From: Butyricimonas faecalis
GTDB lineage: Bacteria > Bacteroidota > Bacteroidia > Bacteroidales > Marinifilaceae
Direction of reading: 5' to 3'
Length of the DNA: 64,000 nt
Assembly: GCF_003991565.1 (NCBI RefSeq)
Contig: NZ_CP032819.1
Span: 4,030,001 to 4,094,000, forward strand
Shown here: piece after piece, positions 50,517-59,745 of the stretch
Layout: each line of letters starts with the position of its first letter
Numbering within the stretch: position 1 is the stretch's first letter
Position numbers and translations under genes: made by a program
The notes under the pieces: generated by a model
Seen by the model: the letters and a program-made list of their open reading frames with translations, nothing else
Told to the model about the DNA's origin: nothing
Databases searched by the model: none

Positions 50517-51446
50517 ATGAATTGGAAATTTTATCTATATTGTTTATTCGGATGTCTGTTTTTGTCCTGTTATAGCGAGGATAAATTGGTCGCCGACAAA
50601 GAGGGAGAAGGTGGCATGCGTTATGAATTCCCGCAGGGGAATAATTCATGGGATAAGGATCTTGAAGAAATTCAGAAAGAATTTGGAATTTATATCATTT
50701 ACAAGGATTTTGAGGAGACTGACTTGAATCGTTCGTGGACGGGAGCGTTGGGTGAGGGCAGCACCTATTTCGGGGAGAGTTTGAATGACGAACAGGCGGA
50801 GTTTATGACCAAGTTCATGAAGAATCATATTTTTGCCTATTTGACCCCACAAGCAACACGAAAAGTATTGCCTATGTACTATTATATGGTATATAGTTTC
50901 CGTTCTATGGGTTGGGGAGGATATTGGTATTTTGGGAAAAATAAGTTTGATGGCATGGATTATTGGTCTATTTGCATGTATTCCGACAATCCGGAAGAGG
51001 GTTCTTTTTACAAAAAGATAGTTCCTCCTAGTACTGAGGAAGAGTATTTTATATGCAGGGGTACTATTTTGATGGAGATATTGGAGAGAGCGGTAAAGAA
51101 AGGTACTATCGAAATTCCCGAACAATTCCATGAAGGTTTTGATTATACTTCGGCAGTTAATAGCTATGACGAAAATGCAGAGAATTATTACAAGAGGAGA
51201 GGTTTACCAGGGTTGAACTATGGGGTCGATTCAGGGCTTCAGCGTGTGGCTTGGATTGGTTTGATGAACCGTTATGAAAACGTGATGGCATATATTCTCT
51301 TGGGTATGAAGTATAGTCCGGAAGAGCGGGAAGAGGGATGGTTCAAGTATCCCATGATACAGGAAAAGTATGAGTACTTGTCCAATTACTTGAAGACGGA
51401 GTACGGCCTGGATTTGGATGCGATGCGGGTAGGACCGGGATTATAA
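50517..51446 (+). CDS. SusD-associated lipoprotein, zinc-metallopeptidase-like but lacking HExxH
   Basis: 309 residues with a lipoprotein signal ('GCLFLSCYSED', Cys about 18). The layout resembles the 'putative zinc-binding metallopeptidase' lipoproteins that follow susD in many loci: an early 'WDKDLEEIQKEFGIYIIYKDFEE' and a late 'KYPMIQEKYEYLSNYLKTEYGLDLD' in outline. The HExxH zinc motif expected in the middle is not present (the region reads 'GTILMEILERAVKKG'), so it is probably not a peptidase now and may bind substrate. The gene at 58741 is a second copy of this type, again downstream of a susD. Confidence 0.65.
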   Translation: MNWKFYLYCLFGCLFLSCYSEDKLVADKEGEGGMRYEFPQGNNSWDKDLEEIQKEFGIYIIYKDFEETDLNRSWTGALGEGSTYFGESLNDEQAEFMTKFMKNHIFAYLTPQATRKVLPMYYYMVYSFRSMGWGGYWYFGKNKFDGMDYWSICMYSDNPEEGSFYKKIVPPSTEEEYFICRGTILMEILERAVKKGTIEIPEQFHEGFDYTSAVNSYDENAENYYKRRGLPGLNYGVDSGLQRVAWIGLMNRYENVMAYILLGMKYSPEEREEGWFKYPMIQEKYEYLSNYLKTEYGLDLDAMRVGPGL

Positions 51447-51455
51447 AGTTTATAA

Positions 51456-51545
51456 GGTTCATAAAATTCATCGGATGTTGCGGGGTTTGAGTGATGGCAG
51501 TTCGGCTGCCAAAGGACACTCGTGGCTTCATGAATTTTGTGAACC
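51456..51545. repeat. Large inverted repeat with nested hairpin
   Basis: GGTTCATAAAATTCAT (51456-51471) matches the inverse of 51530-51545 at 15 of 16 bases. Inside, GAGTG (51489-51493) pairs with CACTC (51517-51521) and GGCAG (51496-51500) with CTGCC (51506-51510). The whole 90-bp block can fold as one long arm between the lipoprotein gene and the first thioredoxin gene. It may be a terminator, an RNA processing site or a small mobile repeat. Confidence 0.6.
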
Positions 51546-51587
51546 GAACAGACAATCAGTTGATGTTTAATAAAATAAATGTGTGTT

Positions 51588-52709
51588 ATGAATCGTTTGT
51601 ATGTAAAAATGATTGGGATGTTTTTCTTCATTTTATTTTGTGGTGGAAGAATGCAAGCCCAATTTAAGATGATGCCTATGCCTGCCGCTAACGGACAAGC
51701 TTTGTCTGCATTAACGGAGGAGGTAATTGAAGGGTGGCGTCCTTTTTCGATTACTAAGGATGATGATTTTGATGCTATTTTGAAGCATAAAGCAGAGATC
51801 GAGAAGAATATTCTTTCCAAGGATACCAAGGATAAGTCAGCTGCCTTTGCTAATGCGGTATGGGCGATGCGCGAGGCCGTCTTTTATTATCGTGACAATC
51901 AGAGTGCGGAGGTGAACAGGAAGGGGATACAAAAACTATTGAAAGGGATGAATTTGAAAGACTTTACGACCCTTCACAGTTTTGAATTTAACGTGGATGC
52001 CTATTACAATGCGAAAGCATTGGCAGTGGGAATTACTCCTGCGCAAGTGTTTGGTGATAAGAAAGATGATTTGCAGTACAAGAGATGGAAGGAGATGTTG
52101 GAAACACGAGATTCCTTGATGATCGTGAATTATTTCGGTGCTATCCGGAACGAGTTTATTTTTAAGGGTTACACGGATGTTTTGAAAAAGTTGCGTCCAC
52201 TGTTTGAGCGATATATGCCGGAAGGAGAGTTGAAAACGCAAGTGAAAGATTTGTACGAGTTGAAAGAACGTTTGGAACCGGGAAAAGAGGCTCCCGCTTT
52301 CACGATGTTGGACGGCGAAAAACGGGAACACACGTTGGCTGAGTTCCGCGGGAAGATCGTGATTATCGACGTGTGGGCGACGTGGTGTGGTGGTTGTATC
52401 CGGAAATTACCTTATTTTATGAAAGTGAGAGAGAAATACAAAGACCGTAAAGATGTGGAATTTATTACCGTTTCTATTGATGCAAGTGGTTCTTTTGAAA
52501 AGTGGAAAGAACACATGAAGAAGCATAATCTGACGGATGCAATAAATCTTATTGCTTTTGCGGATAAAAATTCTTTTCAAGATGATTACGGTATTATGGG
52601 AATACCCATGTATTACATTATTGGTAAGGACGGGAAATTCTTGTATAGCGATGTTCCCGGTCCGGGAGATGGTTTTGAAGAAATTGTGGATGAGGTGTTG
52701 GGTAAATAA
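51588..52709 (+). CDS. TlpA-like thioredoxin-fold protein, exported (copy 1)
   Basis: 373 residues with a signal peptide ('MIGMFFFILFCGGRMQAQ'). About 200 residues of helical domain specific to this pair are followed by an AhpC/TlpA-type thioredoxin domain (from about 230) with the redox motif Cys267-Gly-Gly-Cys270 (WATWCGGC) and the cis-Pro loop 'IMGIPMYYII'. Such proteins reduce or form disulfides in the periplasm. Some 60 percent or more of residues look identical to the next gene, a tandem duplicate. An in-frame ATG 9 bp upstream is also possible. The long inverted repeat lies just before it. Confidence 0.88.
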   Translation: MNRLYVKMIGMFFFILFCGGRMQAQFKMMPMPAANGQALSALTEEVIEGWRPFSITKDDDFDAILKHKAEIEKNILSKDTKDKSAAFANAVWAMREAVFYYRDNQSAEVNRKGIQKLLKGMNLKDFTTLHSFEFNVDAYYNAKALAVGITPAQVFGDKKDDLQYKRWKEMLETRDSLMIVNYFGAIRNEFIFKGYTDVLKKLRPLFERYMPEGELKTQVKDLYELKERLEPGKEAPAFTMLDGEKREHTLAEFRGKIVIIDVWATWCGGCIRKLPYFMKVREKYKDRKDVEFITVSIDASGSFEKWKEHMKKHNLTDAINLIAFADKNSFQDDYGIMGIPMYYIIGKDGKFLYSDVPGPGDGFEEIVDEVLGK

Positions 52710-52746
52710 TGGATAGAGGATGTTTAATTCTAATAGTATGTATGTT

Positions 52747-53871
52747 ATGAATTGTTTGTATGTAAAAATGCTCGGGTTGCTTTTTCTCGTCGTGTTTTGC
52801 TGTGGAAAAGTTCAATCTCAAGTTAAAGTGATGTCAATGCCCGCCGCGAATGGGCAAACCTTGTCGGCGTTGACGGAAGAGGTGATTCAAGGATGGCGTC
52901 CATTCTCGATTAATGGAGCCGAGAGTTTCGATGCTATTTTGAAACAAAAGGCGGAGATTGAGAAGAATATTCTTTCCAAGAATACCAAGGATAAGTCAGC
53001 CGTACTTGCCAACACGGTGTGGGCGATTCGAGAGGTTTTTCTGTATTATCGTGAAAACCAAAGTGCGGAGGTGAATAAGAAGGAGATTCAAAAATTGTTG
53101 AACAAGGTAAGTTTGTTGGATTTTTGTAATCTTCACAGTCTTAAGTGGAACGTGGATTGTTATTATGCGACAAAGGCTTTAGTTGGCGGTTTTACACCTT
53201 CTCAAGTGTTTGGTGACAAGAAAGATGATTTGCAATACAAAACATGGAAGGAGGTACTGGAAACACGGGATTCCGTGCTGATCGTGAATTATTTCAGGGG
53301 TGTAGTTAGGCACGAGTTTCACTTTCAAGGTTACACGGATGTCTTGAGAAAGTGCCGTTCCCTATTTGAACAATGCATGCCAGAGGGAGAGTTGAAAACG
53401 GAAGTGATAGATTTGTACATGAAACACGATCGGTTGGAAGCGGGAAAAGAGGCACCTGCTTTCACAATGTTGGATGGTGAAAAACGGGAACACACGTTGG
53501 CAGAGTTTCGCGGAAAGATTGTGATTATCGATGTGTGGGCGACGTGGTGTGGCGGTTGTATCAAGAAATTGCCTTACTTCATAAAAGTGAAGGAAAAATA
53601 CAAAGATCGTAAGGATGTGGAATTTATCACAGTTTCTATTGATGATGTGGGTAGCTTTGACAAATGGAAGAAGTTTTTGGAAGAGCGTGGTTATACAAGT
53701 GGAATAAATTTGATCGCTTTTGCTAGAAAGAATCCTTTCTGTGATGACTACGGTATCATGGGGGTACCTAAGTATTTCATCATCGGTAAAGATGGGAAAT
53801 TTTTGAGTAGAGATGTTCCCGGTCCGGGAGATGGTTTTGAAGAAATAGTGGACGAAGTGTTGAGCAAATGA
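52747..53871 (+). CDS. TlpA-like thioredoxin-fold protein, exported (copy 2)
   Basis: 374 residues; tandem copy of the previous gene, with the same N-terminal helical domain and the WCGGC motif (WATWCGGCIKKLPYF). Even the bases before the start codon are repeated from copy 1, supporting recent duplication. The start chosen (MNCLYVKML) matches copy 1; an upstream in-frame start at 52720 adds nine unlike residues. Differences are concentrated in the middle, which may reflect different partners. Its stop overlaps the start of the third thioredoxin gene. Confidence 0.87.
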   Translation: MNCLYVKMLGLLFLVVFCCGKVQSQVKVMSMPAANGQTLSALTEEVIQGWRPFSINGAESFDAILKQKAEIEKNILSKNTKDKSAVLANTVWAIREVFLYYRENQSAEVNKKEIQKLLNKVSLLDFCNLHSLKWNVDCYYATKALVGGFTPSQVFGDKKDDLQYKTWKEVLETRDSVLIVNYFRGVVRHEFHFQGYTDVLRKCRSLFEQCMPEGELKTEVIDLYMKHDRLEAGKEAPAFTMLDGEKREHTLAEFRGKIVIIDVWATWCGGCIKKLPYFIKVKEKYKDRKDVEFITVSIDDVGSFDKWKKFLEERGYTSGINLIAFARKNPFCDDYGIMGVPKYFIIGKDGKFLSRDVPGPGDGFEEIVDEVLSK

Positions 53872-54971
53872 TGAATAGAGGAATTATTTTATTGTTGTTT
53901 GTGAGTGTATTGTTGTGTATCGGATGTTCCGATACGCAGCATTACAAATTCACGCTCCGGGGCAACTTGGAGGGGATAATGGATGGCGAGGTCGCCTTGT
54001 TGAAGCCGTTCAAGAACGAGGTGTTGTGTTCTACGAGGATCGAGGGTGGAAAATTCGAGTTGAAAGGATGCTTGGAGGCTCCCGGACAGTTCGGGTTGAA
54101 AGTGGGGGAGAGGTCTTTCTTGGTTTTCATGGACGGTCATGATATGCGGCTGGATGGAGCTTACGAGTCTTTGTCCGCCAATGATTTGAAGGGTTCGCCG
54201 GCGAATGATTTGGAAAGGGAATATCGTGATCTTATTAACAAGGAATATTATGGACGGCAATGGCCTCTTTTGGAGGAGTACAAACAGGCAGATGATGCTG
54301 GGGACGTGAAGTTGGCAGATAAGGTGATGACACAAGTGATCCGCTTGGAGGATACCCGGTACGAGTTGACGAGAGAGTTCGCTCGTCAACACCCCGATAA
54401 TATTTTCTCGGCGTACGCTTCGGAGCAGATCGGGAGGGAAGTTTACCGGTACGCGAAGGGGTTGTACGAGGTATTAGGCGCCAAGGTGCGAGAATCCCAA
54501 TGGGGGATCGCCTTGAAGAAGCATGTTGATGATCTAGTCACCTCGATAGAGGGTACGGAAGTACCGGATTTCACAGTGACAGACGAGGAGGGAAACAAGG
54601 TATCGATGAGTTCGTTGCGGGGTTCGGTGGTTGTGTTGGATTTTTGGGCATCGTGGTGCGGACCGTGCCGCAAGGAGATGAAAAGTTTGCGGGAGTTGTA
54701 CAAGGAGCTGGAAGGGCAAGGTGTGCGTTTTGTGAGTATCTCGCTGGACGATTCGGAAGAGAGGTGGAAGAAAGCCTGCGAGGAGGAACAGATACCTTGG
54801 TTGAGCGCTTTGGCGGAAGGCGGCTGGGAGAAGTCGACCATCCGGAAGGCGTTGGGAATAGAGTCCATTCCCCATATCATCGTGGTAGACAAGGAGGGAA
54901 AGATCGCAGCTAAGAATGCTCGTCGCAATATATTGCGGGAAAGGTTGGAGGAGATATTGAACAAGAAATAG
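53868..54971 (+). CDS. TlpA family disulfide reductase with DUF4369-like N-terminus, lipoprotein
   Basis: 367 residues. Lipoprotein signal ('VLLCIGCSDTQ', Cys about 20), an N-terminal beta-sandwich like DUF4369 ('YKFTLRGNLEGIMDGEVALLKP'), a helical middle, and a C-terminal thioredoxin domain with WCGPC ('LDFWASWCGPCRKEMKSL') and 'IESIPHIIVVDKEG'. The CGPC motif differs from the CGGC of the two genes before it, so the three may form an electron relay or act on different substrates. Start overlaps the previous stop (ATGATGA). Confidence 0.9.
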   Translation: MMNRGIILLLFVSVLLCIGCSDTQHYKFTLRGNLEGIMDGEVALLKPFKNEVLCSTRIEGGKFELKGCLEAPGQFGLKVGERSFLVFMDGHDMRLDGAYESLSANDLKGSPANDLEREYRDLINKEYYGRQWPLLEEYKQADDAGDVKLADKVMTQVIRLEDTRYELTREFARQHPDNIFSAYASEQIGREVYRYAKGLYEVLGAKVRESQWGIALKKHVDDLVTSIEGTEVPDFTVTDEEGNKVSMSSLRGSVVVLDFWASWCGPCRKEMKSLRELYKELEGQGVRFVSISLDDSEERWKKACEEEQIPWLSALAEGGWEKSTIRKALGIESIPHIIVVDKEGKIAAKNARRNILRERLEEILNKK

Positions 54972-55077
54972 TTTTTGAAAAAAGATACGAGAGGGGGGGG
55001 GTAAAACTCCATTTTCATCCCTCTTGGGTTTCGTATGTGTTAATAAATTATTGTTTTAAAATTGAATTTTAATTTGT

Positions 55078-57729
55078 ATGAAAAAATTAATCGTTTTTTT
55101 CATGGTGGCGTTGCTTGTTGTGCCGTGTTCGCAATCGGCTTATGCCTTCGGTAAAAAGAAAAAGAAGAAAAAAGGGCAGGTTGAAGCTATAACGACCACA
55201 CCTGCCAAAAAAGAAAGCAAGTATGATAAATTTTTGAAAACTCCGGGATTGCAGACGGTTGCCGGATCGTTTATCACGTTGCACAAGACGGGGGATAAGT
55301 TGTATTTCGAGATGCCCTTGAAATACATGGGACGGGAGTTGTTGATCGCTTCCGTGGTGTCGGAAACAAGCAATCCGGATATCACGACGGTGGGATACAA
55401 GCCGCAGGATCCGATACACGTGAAGTTCGAGATGATAGATAGCACGGTGTTCCTGAAAAAGGTGAATGCCATGACGGAATACGATCAAAGTGAAAAATCA
55501 TTGAAAAAGGCTATCGATAAGAACTTCATAGGGGCTTTCTTGAAGAAATATAAACCGGAGGCCTATAATAATGATACTACCGCCGTGGTGTTCGAGGTAA
55601 CGTCTCTATTCACGGGAAACGAGCCGCAGTTGAATCCTGTAGGAGGGCAGGTTATGGGGCTTAACGTGAATGCATCACCGAAGAGCGAGTTGGCTTACTT
55701 GGGGGCGGTGAAATCGTTTGAGGATAATGTTTCTATTGAAACTTACCTGACGTACACTTGTTCCGCTTCATATTTCTTGTTTACGTTTAATTTGGGAGAG
55801 GTTTCAATAAAGGCAACGAGAAGCATATTGCTATTACCGGAAGAGAAGATGAAACCCCGAATTTCGGACTCTCGTATCGGTATTTTCTTAACTCCGAAAC
55901 AATATATTTCGACAGAAGAGGATAAAATCCAACAATTTACATTCGCTAACCGTTGGCGTTTGGAACCCAAGGACATGAAGGCTTGGGAACGCGGGGAACT
56001 GGTGGAGCCGATCAAACCGATCGTGTGGTACGTGGATGACGCTTTCCCGGAATCTTGGAAACAACCGATTCGCGATGCCGTGTTGGGATGGAACAAGGCT
56101 TTTGAAAAGATCGGGTTTAAGAACGTGATGCAGGTTCGGGATTTCCCGCAGGATGATCCGACGTTTGACCCCGATAACTTGAAATATTCATGTATCCGTT
56201 ACGTGCCGACTGCCACGGAAAATGCCATGGGTCCCTCTTGGGTAGACCCGACAACGGGAGAGATTATTAATGCTTCCGTGCTTGTGTACAATAACATCGT
56301 GAAGTTGATCAATAACTGGCGTTTCACGCATACGGCTCAGGTAGACCCGAGAGTGCGTGCGAAGAAGATGCCGCAGGATGTGATGGACGAATCGATCACG
56401 TATGTTATCGCTCACGAGATCGGGCATACGTTGGGGTTGATGCATAACATGGCCGCATCGAATGCTTACCCCGTGGACTCTTTGCGTTCTGCAAGCTTTA
56501 CCCAAAAGTATGGAACGACGCCTTCTATCATGGACTACGCTCGTTTTAATTACGTGGCACAACCCGGAGACAAGGGCGTGCGGTTGACTCCGCCCGATTT
56601 GGGAGTTTACGATTATTATGCCATTAAATGGTTGTATTCCCCGATAGCCGGAAATTTGTCTGTTAAAGAAGAGGCGAAAGTACTGGAAGGATGGGTGGAT
56701 GAAAAAGCCGGGGATCCGATATACCGTTATGGCAAACAACAAATTGCGAGTCGTTATGACCCGAGTGCTATCGAGGAGGATTTGGGAGATGATCCGATCA
56801 AGGCCGGAAGTTATGGTATCAGTAATTTGAAGTATATTTTAAAGAATCTGAATACTTGGATTGAGGATGATCCTTCGACCGAGCATCGGCAAGAGTTGTA
56901 CAATAACATTCTGCAGCAGTATGTGCGTTACTTGATGAACGTGACGTATAATGTAGGGGGTATATACTTGACAGCAGTGAAGGATGGAACCCCGGGTGCA
57001 ACCTTTCAACCGGTGTCGAGAGACGTACAAAAGGCTTCCATGCGTTGGGTTATCAAACAATTGCGGGATTGCGATTGGCTCGACAATAAAGAGCTGTTGT
57101 CCAAGTTTGATTTGAATTATGGCGTTAAGACCATCGTGATGAGCACCATGGCAAAGCAATTGTTGGCATTGGGTGGTAGAGTAACCCTTTCTTCTTACTT
57201 GAGCGACAAGCCTTATTCGACACGTGAGTATTTCGATGACTTGTACAGTGGGGTATGGGAAAGTACGATCAATAACCGGAAATTGACCGTGGGAGATAAA
57301 TTGTTACAGCGTATGATGGTTGCCGAAGCCGTGAAGGCCGTTCAAGGATTGACCGGAGGAAAGAGCAGTGGCGGAGGTATCGTGATCGGGGCTACCGGCA
57401 ACGGTTATTTACCTTCTTTGGATGAGGTTCGTCTTTACGGTTTGGATGCAAGCGGAATGATCGATCGTTATTTCGATGTATTGAAAAAGATGGAAAATGA
57501 ACATGAAACGGCTTCTGTTTCTGCTCCCATGTCTTTGGATAAGTTTGGAGCCGGGTACGGTTGGCAAAAAGCATTGGATGTAACGGCGATAAATGAAACT
57601 CCGGCTTATTATTGCAGTATGCTGGAAAAAATAACCCGTTTGGTCGAGAGCAAAGTAAATTCGGCTAATAGAGATGATGCGGCTCATTATCAATCCTTGT
57701 TGTTGATATTGAAGAGCGTGAAGAAATAA
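55078..57729 (+). CDS. Zinc-dependent metalloprotease with DUF5117/DUF5118 domains
   Basis: 883 residues, signal peptide ending near '..QSAYAFG', then a lysine-rich stretch. The N-terminal part has the DUF5118 and DUF5117 pattern ('GSFITLHKTGDKLYFEMPLKYMGRELLIAS' in outline). The catalytic domain has the full metzincin zinc motif HExxHxxGxxH: His446, Glu447, His450, His456 (HEIGHTLGLMH), followed by a Met-turn-like 'PSIMDYARFNY'. Envelope protease of a family common in Bacteroidota, with unknown natural substrate. It closes the thioredoxin group; together they could unfold and cut disulfide-rich proteins before or after import. Terminator at 57743. Confidence 0.92.
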   Translation: MKKLIVFFMVALLVVPCSQSAYAFGKKKKKKKGQVEAITTTPAKKESKYDKFLKTPGLQTVAGSFITLHKTGDKLYFEMPLKYMGRELLIASVVSETSNPDITTVGYKPQDPIHVKFEMIDSTVFLKKVNAMTEYDQSEKSLKKAIDKNFIGAFLKKYKPEAYNNDTTAVVFEVTSLFTGNEPQLNPVGGQVMGLNVNASPKSELAYLGAVKSFEDNVSIETYLTYTCSASYFLFTFNLGEVSIKATRSILLLPEEKMKPRISDSRIGIFLTPKQYISTEEDKIQQFTFANRWRLEPKDMKAWERGELVEPIKPIVWYVDDAFPESWKQPIRDAVLGWNKAFEKIGFKNVMQVRDFPQDDPTFDPDNLKYSCIRYVPTATENAMGPSWVDPTTGEIINASVLVYNNIVKLINNWRFTHTAQVDPRVRAKKMPQDVMDESITYVIAHEIGHTLGLMHNMAASNAYPVDSLRSASFTQKYGTTPSIMDYARFNYVAQPGDKGVRLTPPDLGVYDYYAIKWLYSPIAGNLSVKEEAKVLEGWVDEKAGDPIYRYGKQQIASRYDPSAIEEDLGDDPIKAGSYGISNLKYILKNLNTWIEDDPSTEHRQELYNNILQQYVRYLMNVTYNVGGIYLTAVKDGTPGATFQPVSRDVQKASMRWVIKQLRDCDWLDNKELLSKFDLNYGVKTIVMSTMAKQLLALGGRVTLSSYLSDKPYSTREYFDDLYSGVWESTINNRKLTVGDKLLQRMMVAEAVKAVQGLTGGKSSGGGIVIGATGNGYLPSLDEVRLYGLDASGMIDRYFDVLKKMENEHETASVSAPMSLDKFGAGYGWQKALDVTAINETPAYYCSMLEKITRLVESKVNSANRDDAAHYQSLLLILKSVKK

Positions 57730-57742
57730 GTGTTAAAGTAGT

Positions 57743-57796
57743 AATCCCAATAGAATGATTTCTATGGTGCGACATTAGAAATCTTCTATTGGGATT
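57743..57796. terminator. Two-part terminator between convergent genes
   Basis: AATCCCAATAGAA (57743-57755) pairs perfectly with 57784-57796, enclosing a second stem GATTTCTA/TAGAAATC (57757-57764, 57776-57783), followed by TTTT. It serves both the metalloprotease gene and the convergent gene at 57825. Confidence 0.88.
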
Positions 57797-57824
57797 TTTC
57801 CTATCTTAGCACTTTTCTTTTAAA

Positions 57825-58727
57825 TTAGAATTGTAAAATAGCTCGAACGTTGAATGAACTTTTTTTGGTTGTGTAATTGTTTGTTGATGTTCTGTGTTTA
57901 AAAAGTCCCCGACGTGCATTACTCGTGTTATATTCCGTGGACGACCAATAATACCCTTCTTCATAATCCATAGGGACTCCTCCGTATAATTTTAGTTGAT
58001 AATCGAATTGATTCCGGACATTAATGTTGTGGGAAACGCTTACTGTCTGAGTTGCATTGGTTGTTGTTGTCTTGGATTGTCCCACGAGAATCAAATATAA
58101 TTCGACAAGTTCCGAATAAGCCGGAATATACCATTGACCATCGATATCGCCATTATTTTTTTCTTGGTAAATCCACCAGAAGATAGAATAGTCACTATCA
58201 AAAGTTGCCGCATCTTTGTATGCGTTGATCATGTCGCGTGTATTGCTTTTTCCGTCTTCCAGACTTCTTATTCCTGTGTTTGAATTGAGCCCCCACTTCC
58301 CGTTAAATTCATCAAAAGAAAGGATTTTCCCGTGCTTTCCTCCATCAAGGACCTTGTAGATAATGCCAATGGGGTTTGTTTCATCGGGATAGGGTTCTCC
58401 GACCGCACGGGTACTTGCTGCTTGAGAAACATTGATTCGTACGTATTTGTTGTCCGCCACGATGACTATTTTGGCGTTCCGTTCTGAACGAACTTGATTT
58501 GATTCTGCTTTAATGACTAAAAAGCAGGAGTCACGTTCGGCTATCACCCAGTCGGACGAACTGGAAATTTGCCAGGTAATGGCATTTGTGTTTACCTGTA
58601 TGTATTGTTCGGCTCCTGCGGCATCCAATTGAATTTCTGTTTCAGAGAGTTCCAGATAACTGTCATCTTTTTCGCATGCATAAATAAATATGCCGATAAT
58701 CATTCCTATGAAAATTATTTTTCTCAT
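57825..58727 (-). CDS. BACON-domain lipoprotein
   Basis: 300 residues. Lipoprotein signal ('IIGIFIYACEKDD', Cys about 18) and an N-terminal BACON domain (about 24-105: 'LDAAGAEQYIQVNTNAITWQISSSSDWV' in outline, ending 'VRINVSQ'). The C-terminal part has 'NPIGIIYKV', 'GQWYIPAYSELVELYLI' and 'YYWSSTEYNTSNARRG', as in DUF1566/FISUMP-type modules. BACON domains bind carbohydrate or mucin-type ligands in several surface proteins. An in-frame ATG 12 bp upstream overlaps the end of the previous gene. Last gene of the minus-strand import locus. Confidence 0.78.
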   Translation of the reverse strand: MRKIIFIGMIIGIFIYACEKDDSYLELSETEIQLDAAGAEQYIQVNTNAITWQISSSSDWVIAERDSCFLVIKAESNQVRSERNAKIVIVADNKYVRINVSQAASTRAVGEPYPDETNPIGIIYKVLDGGKHGKILSFDEFNGKWGLNSNTGIRSLEDGKSNTRDMINAYKDAATFDSDYSIFWWIYQEKNNGDIDGQWYIPAYSELVELYLILVGQSKTTTTNATQTVSVSHNINVRNQFDYQLKLYGGVPMDYEEGYYWSSTEYNTSNARRGLFKHRTSTNNYTTKKSSFNVRAILQF

Positions 58728-58740
58728 ATCAATATTCATT

Positions 58741-59727
58741 TTAGTGATTATTTCTTACCTCATCAAGAAGTTTTTTTATCATACGGTATTTTTCTATCAA
58801 GAATTCATATCCCACGGTATTTTCATACAGGGCTTGAAATTCTGTTTCACTATACGTCAATACGGCCTCTATGAATGATATAACATCTTGTGCTTGCGTG
58901 GGTGTTGTAAATTTTGTATACACATCAGGTCCCCCGTTTAGTGTCCCCGGAGAATTGGGGTTGGATATTAGAAAACCATAAGCATTCCAATGTTCCCGAT
59001 AAGGGAGATACCCTGTGTTCGTTGGGGGAATGGTAGAGTTTACGAGACGCTGGTATGCGGTTGTTGATAGTGCGTCTGCCGGCCATGTGACACTGTTATC
59101 CGAGACTGCGTAGAAATTCTCTAATTCATCACGTCGTGTGTTATTTAAATAGGTTTGTAGAATGGGTGATGCAATTTGTTTGGCAAGACGGGTCTGATCT
59201 TCGGAACTCATGGTGCTAAGTTTGCTGATATTGCTTACGAGTGTGGTCATTAATCCGTTGAATACTTGCCCCTCTCTTTGCCCGTTTGCGACAGTGGAGG
59301 TCGCATTCAATGTTAAATTTTCTACGATAAGAAAACTTCTGGGATATGTATTAGGGGACAACACGGGAATTACTTTGTCCCGGAGAAACATGATTCCATC
59401 GCGAATGGCATTCCGATCATAAGATAAAATGTAGGTGATCGTGCTTGTTGCACTTGCAATCGTGTATTGAGGGTTGATTATTTCGTAATGAATGATGCTG
59501 TCGCCATAACCGTCGATTCCCCTAAATTGGCGGCCTATCGTGTCTGAATAGAATACGGATATATTGGTATTTTTGTAAATTTCATAACACATGTGGCCCA
59601 GTTCATCCGGACTGTCCGATAGTTCGAACCAGTTAATATCGGCGTAGCTGGGTGTCAATGTCTTGTCTTCATCACTACAGCTGATGAAAAGAATGATCAG
59701 TAGGAAATATAATGAATATGTTTTCAT
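58741..59727 (-). CDS. SusD-associated lipoprotein, metallopeptidase-like layout without HExxH
   Basis: 328 residues, lipoprotein signal ('IILFISCSDED', Cys about 17). It shares position and layout with the gene at 50517: 'MCYEIYKNTNISVFYSD' early and 'YENTVGYEFLIEKYRMIKKLLDEV' at the end. As in that gene there is no HExxH, so peptidase activity is unlikely. Directly downstream of susD (18 bp) and upstream of the BACON lipoprotein (their coding regions are 13 bp apart or overlap, depending on start). Confidence 0.6.
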   Translation of the reverse strand: MKTYSLYFLLIILFISCSDEDKTLTPSYADINWFELSDSPDELGHMCYEIYKNTNISVFYSDTIGRQFRGIDGYGDSIIHYEIINPQYTIASATSTITYILSYDRNAIRDGIMFLRDKVIPVLSPNTYPRSFLIVENLTLNATSTVANGQREGQVFNGLMTTLVSNISKLSTMSSEDQTRLAKQIASPILQTYLNNTRRDELENFYAVSDNSVTWPADALSTTAYQRLVNSTIPPTNTGYLPYREHWNAYGFLISNPNSPGTLNGGPDVYTKFTTPTQAQDVISFIEAVLTYSETEFQALYENTVGYEFLIEKYRMIKKLLDEVRNNH

Positions 59728-59745
59728 ATATTTAGAATTTTAGAA

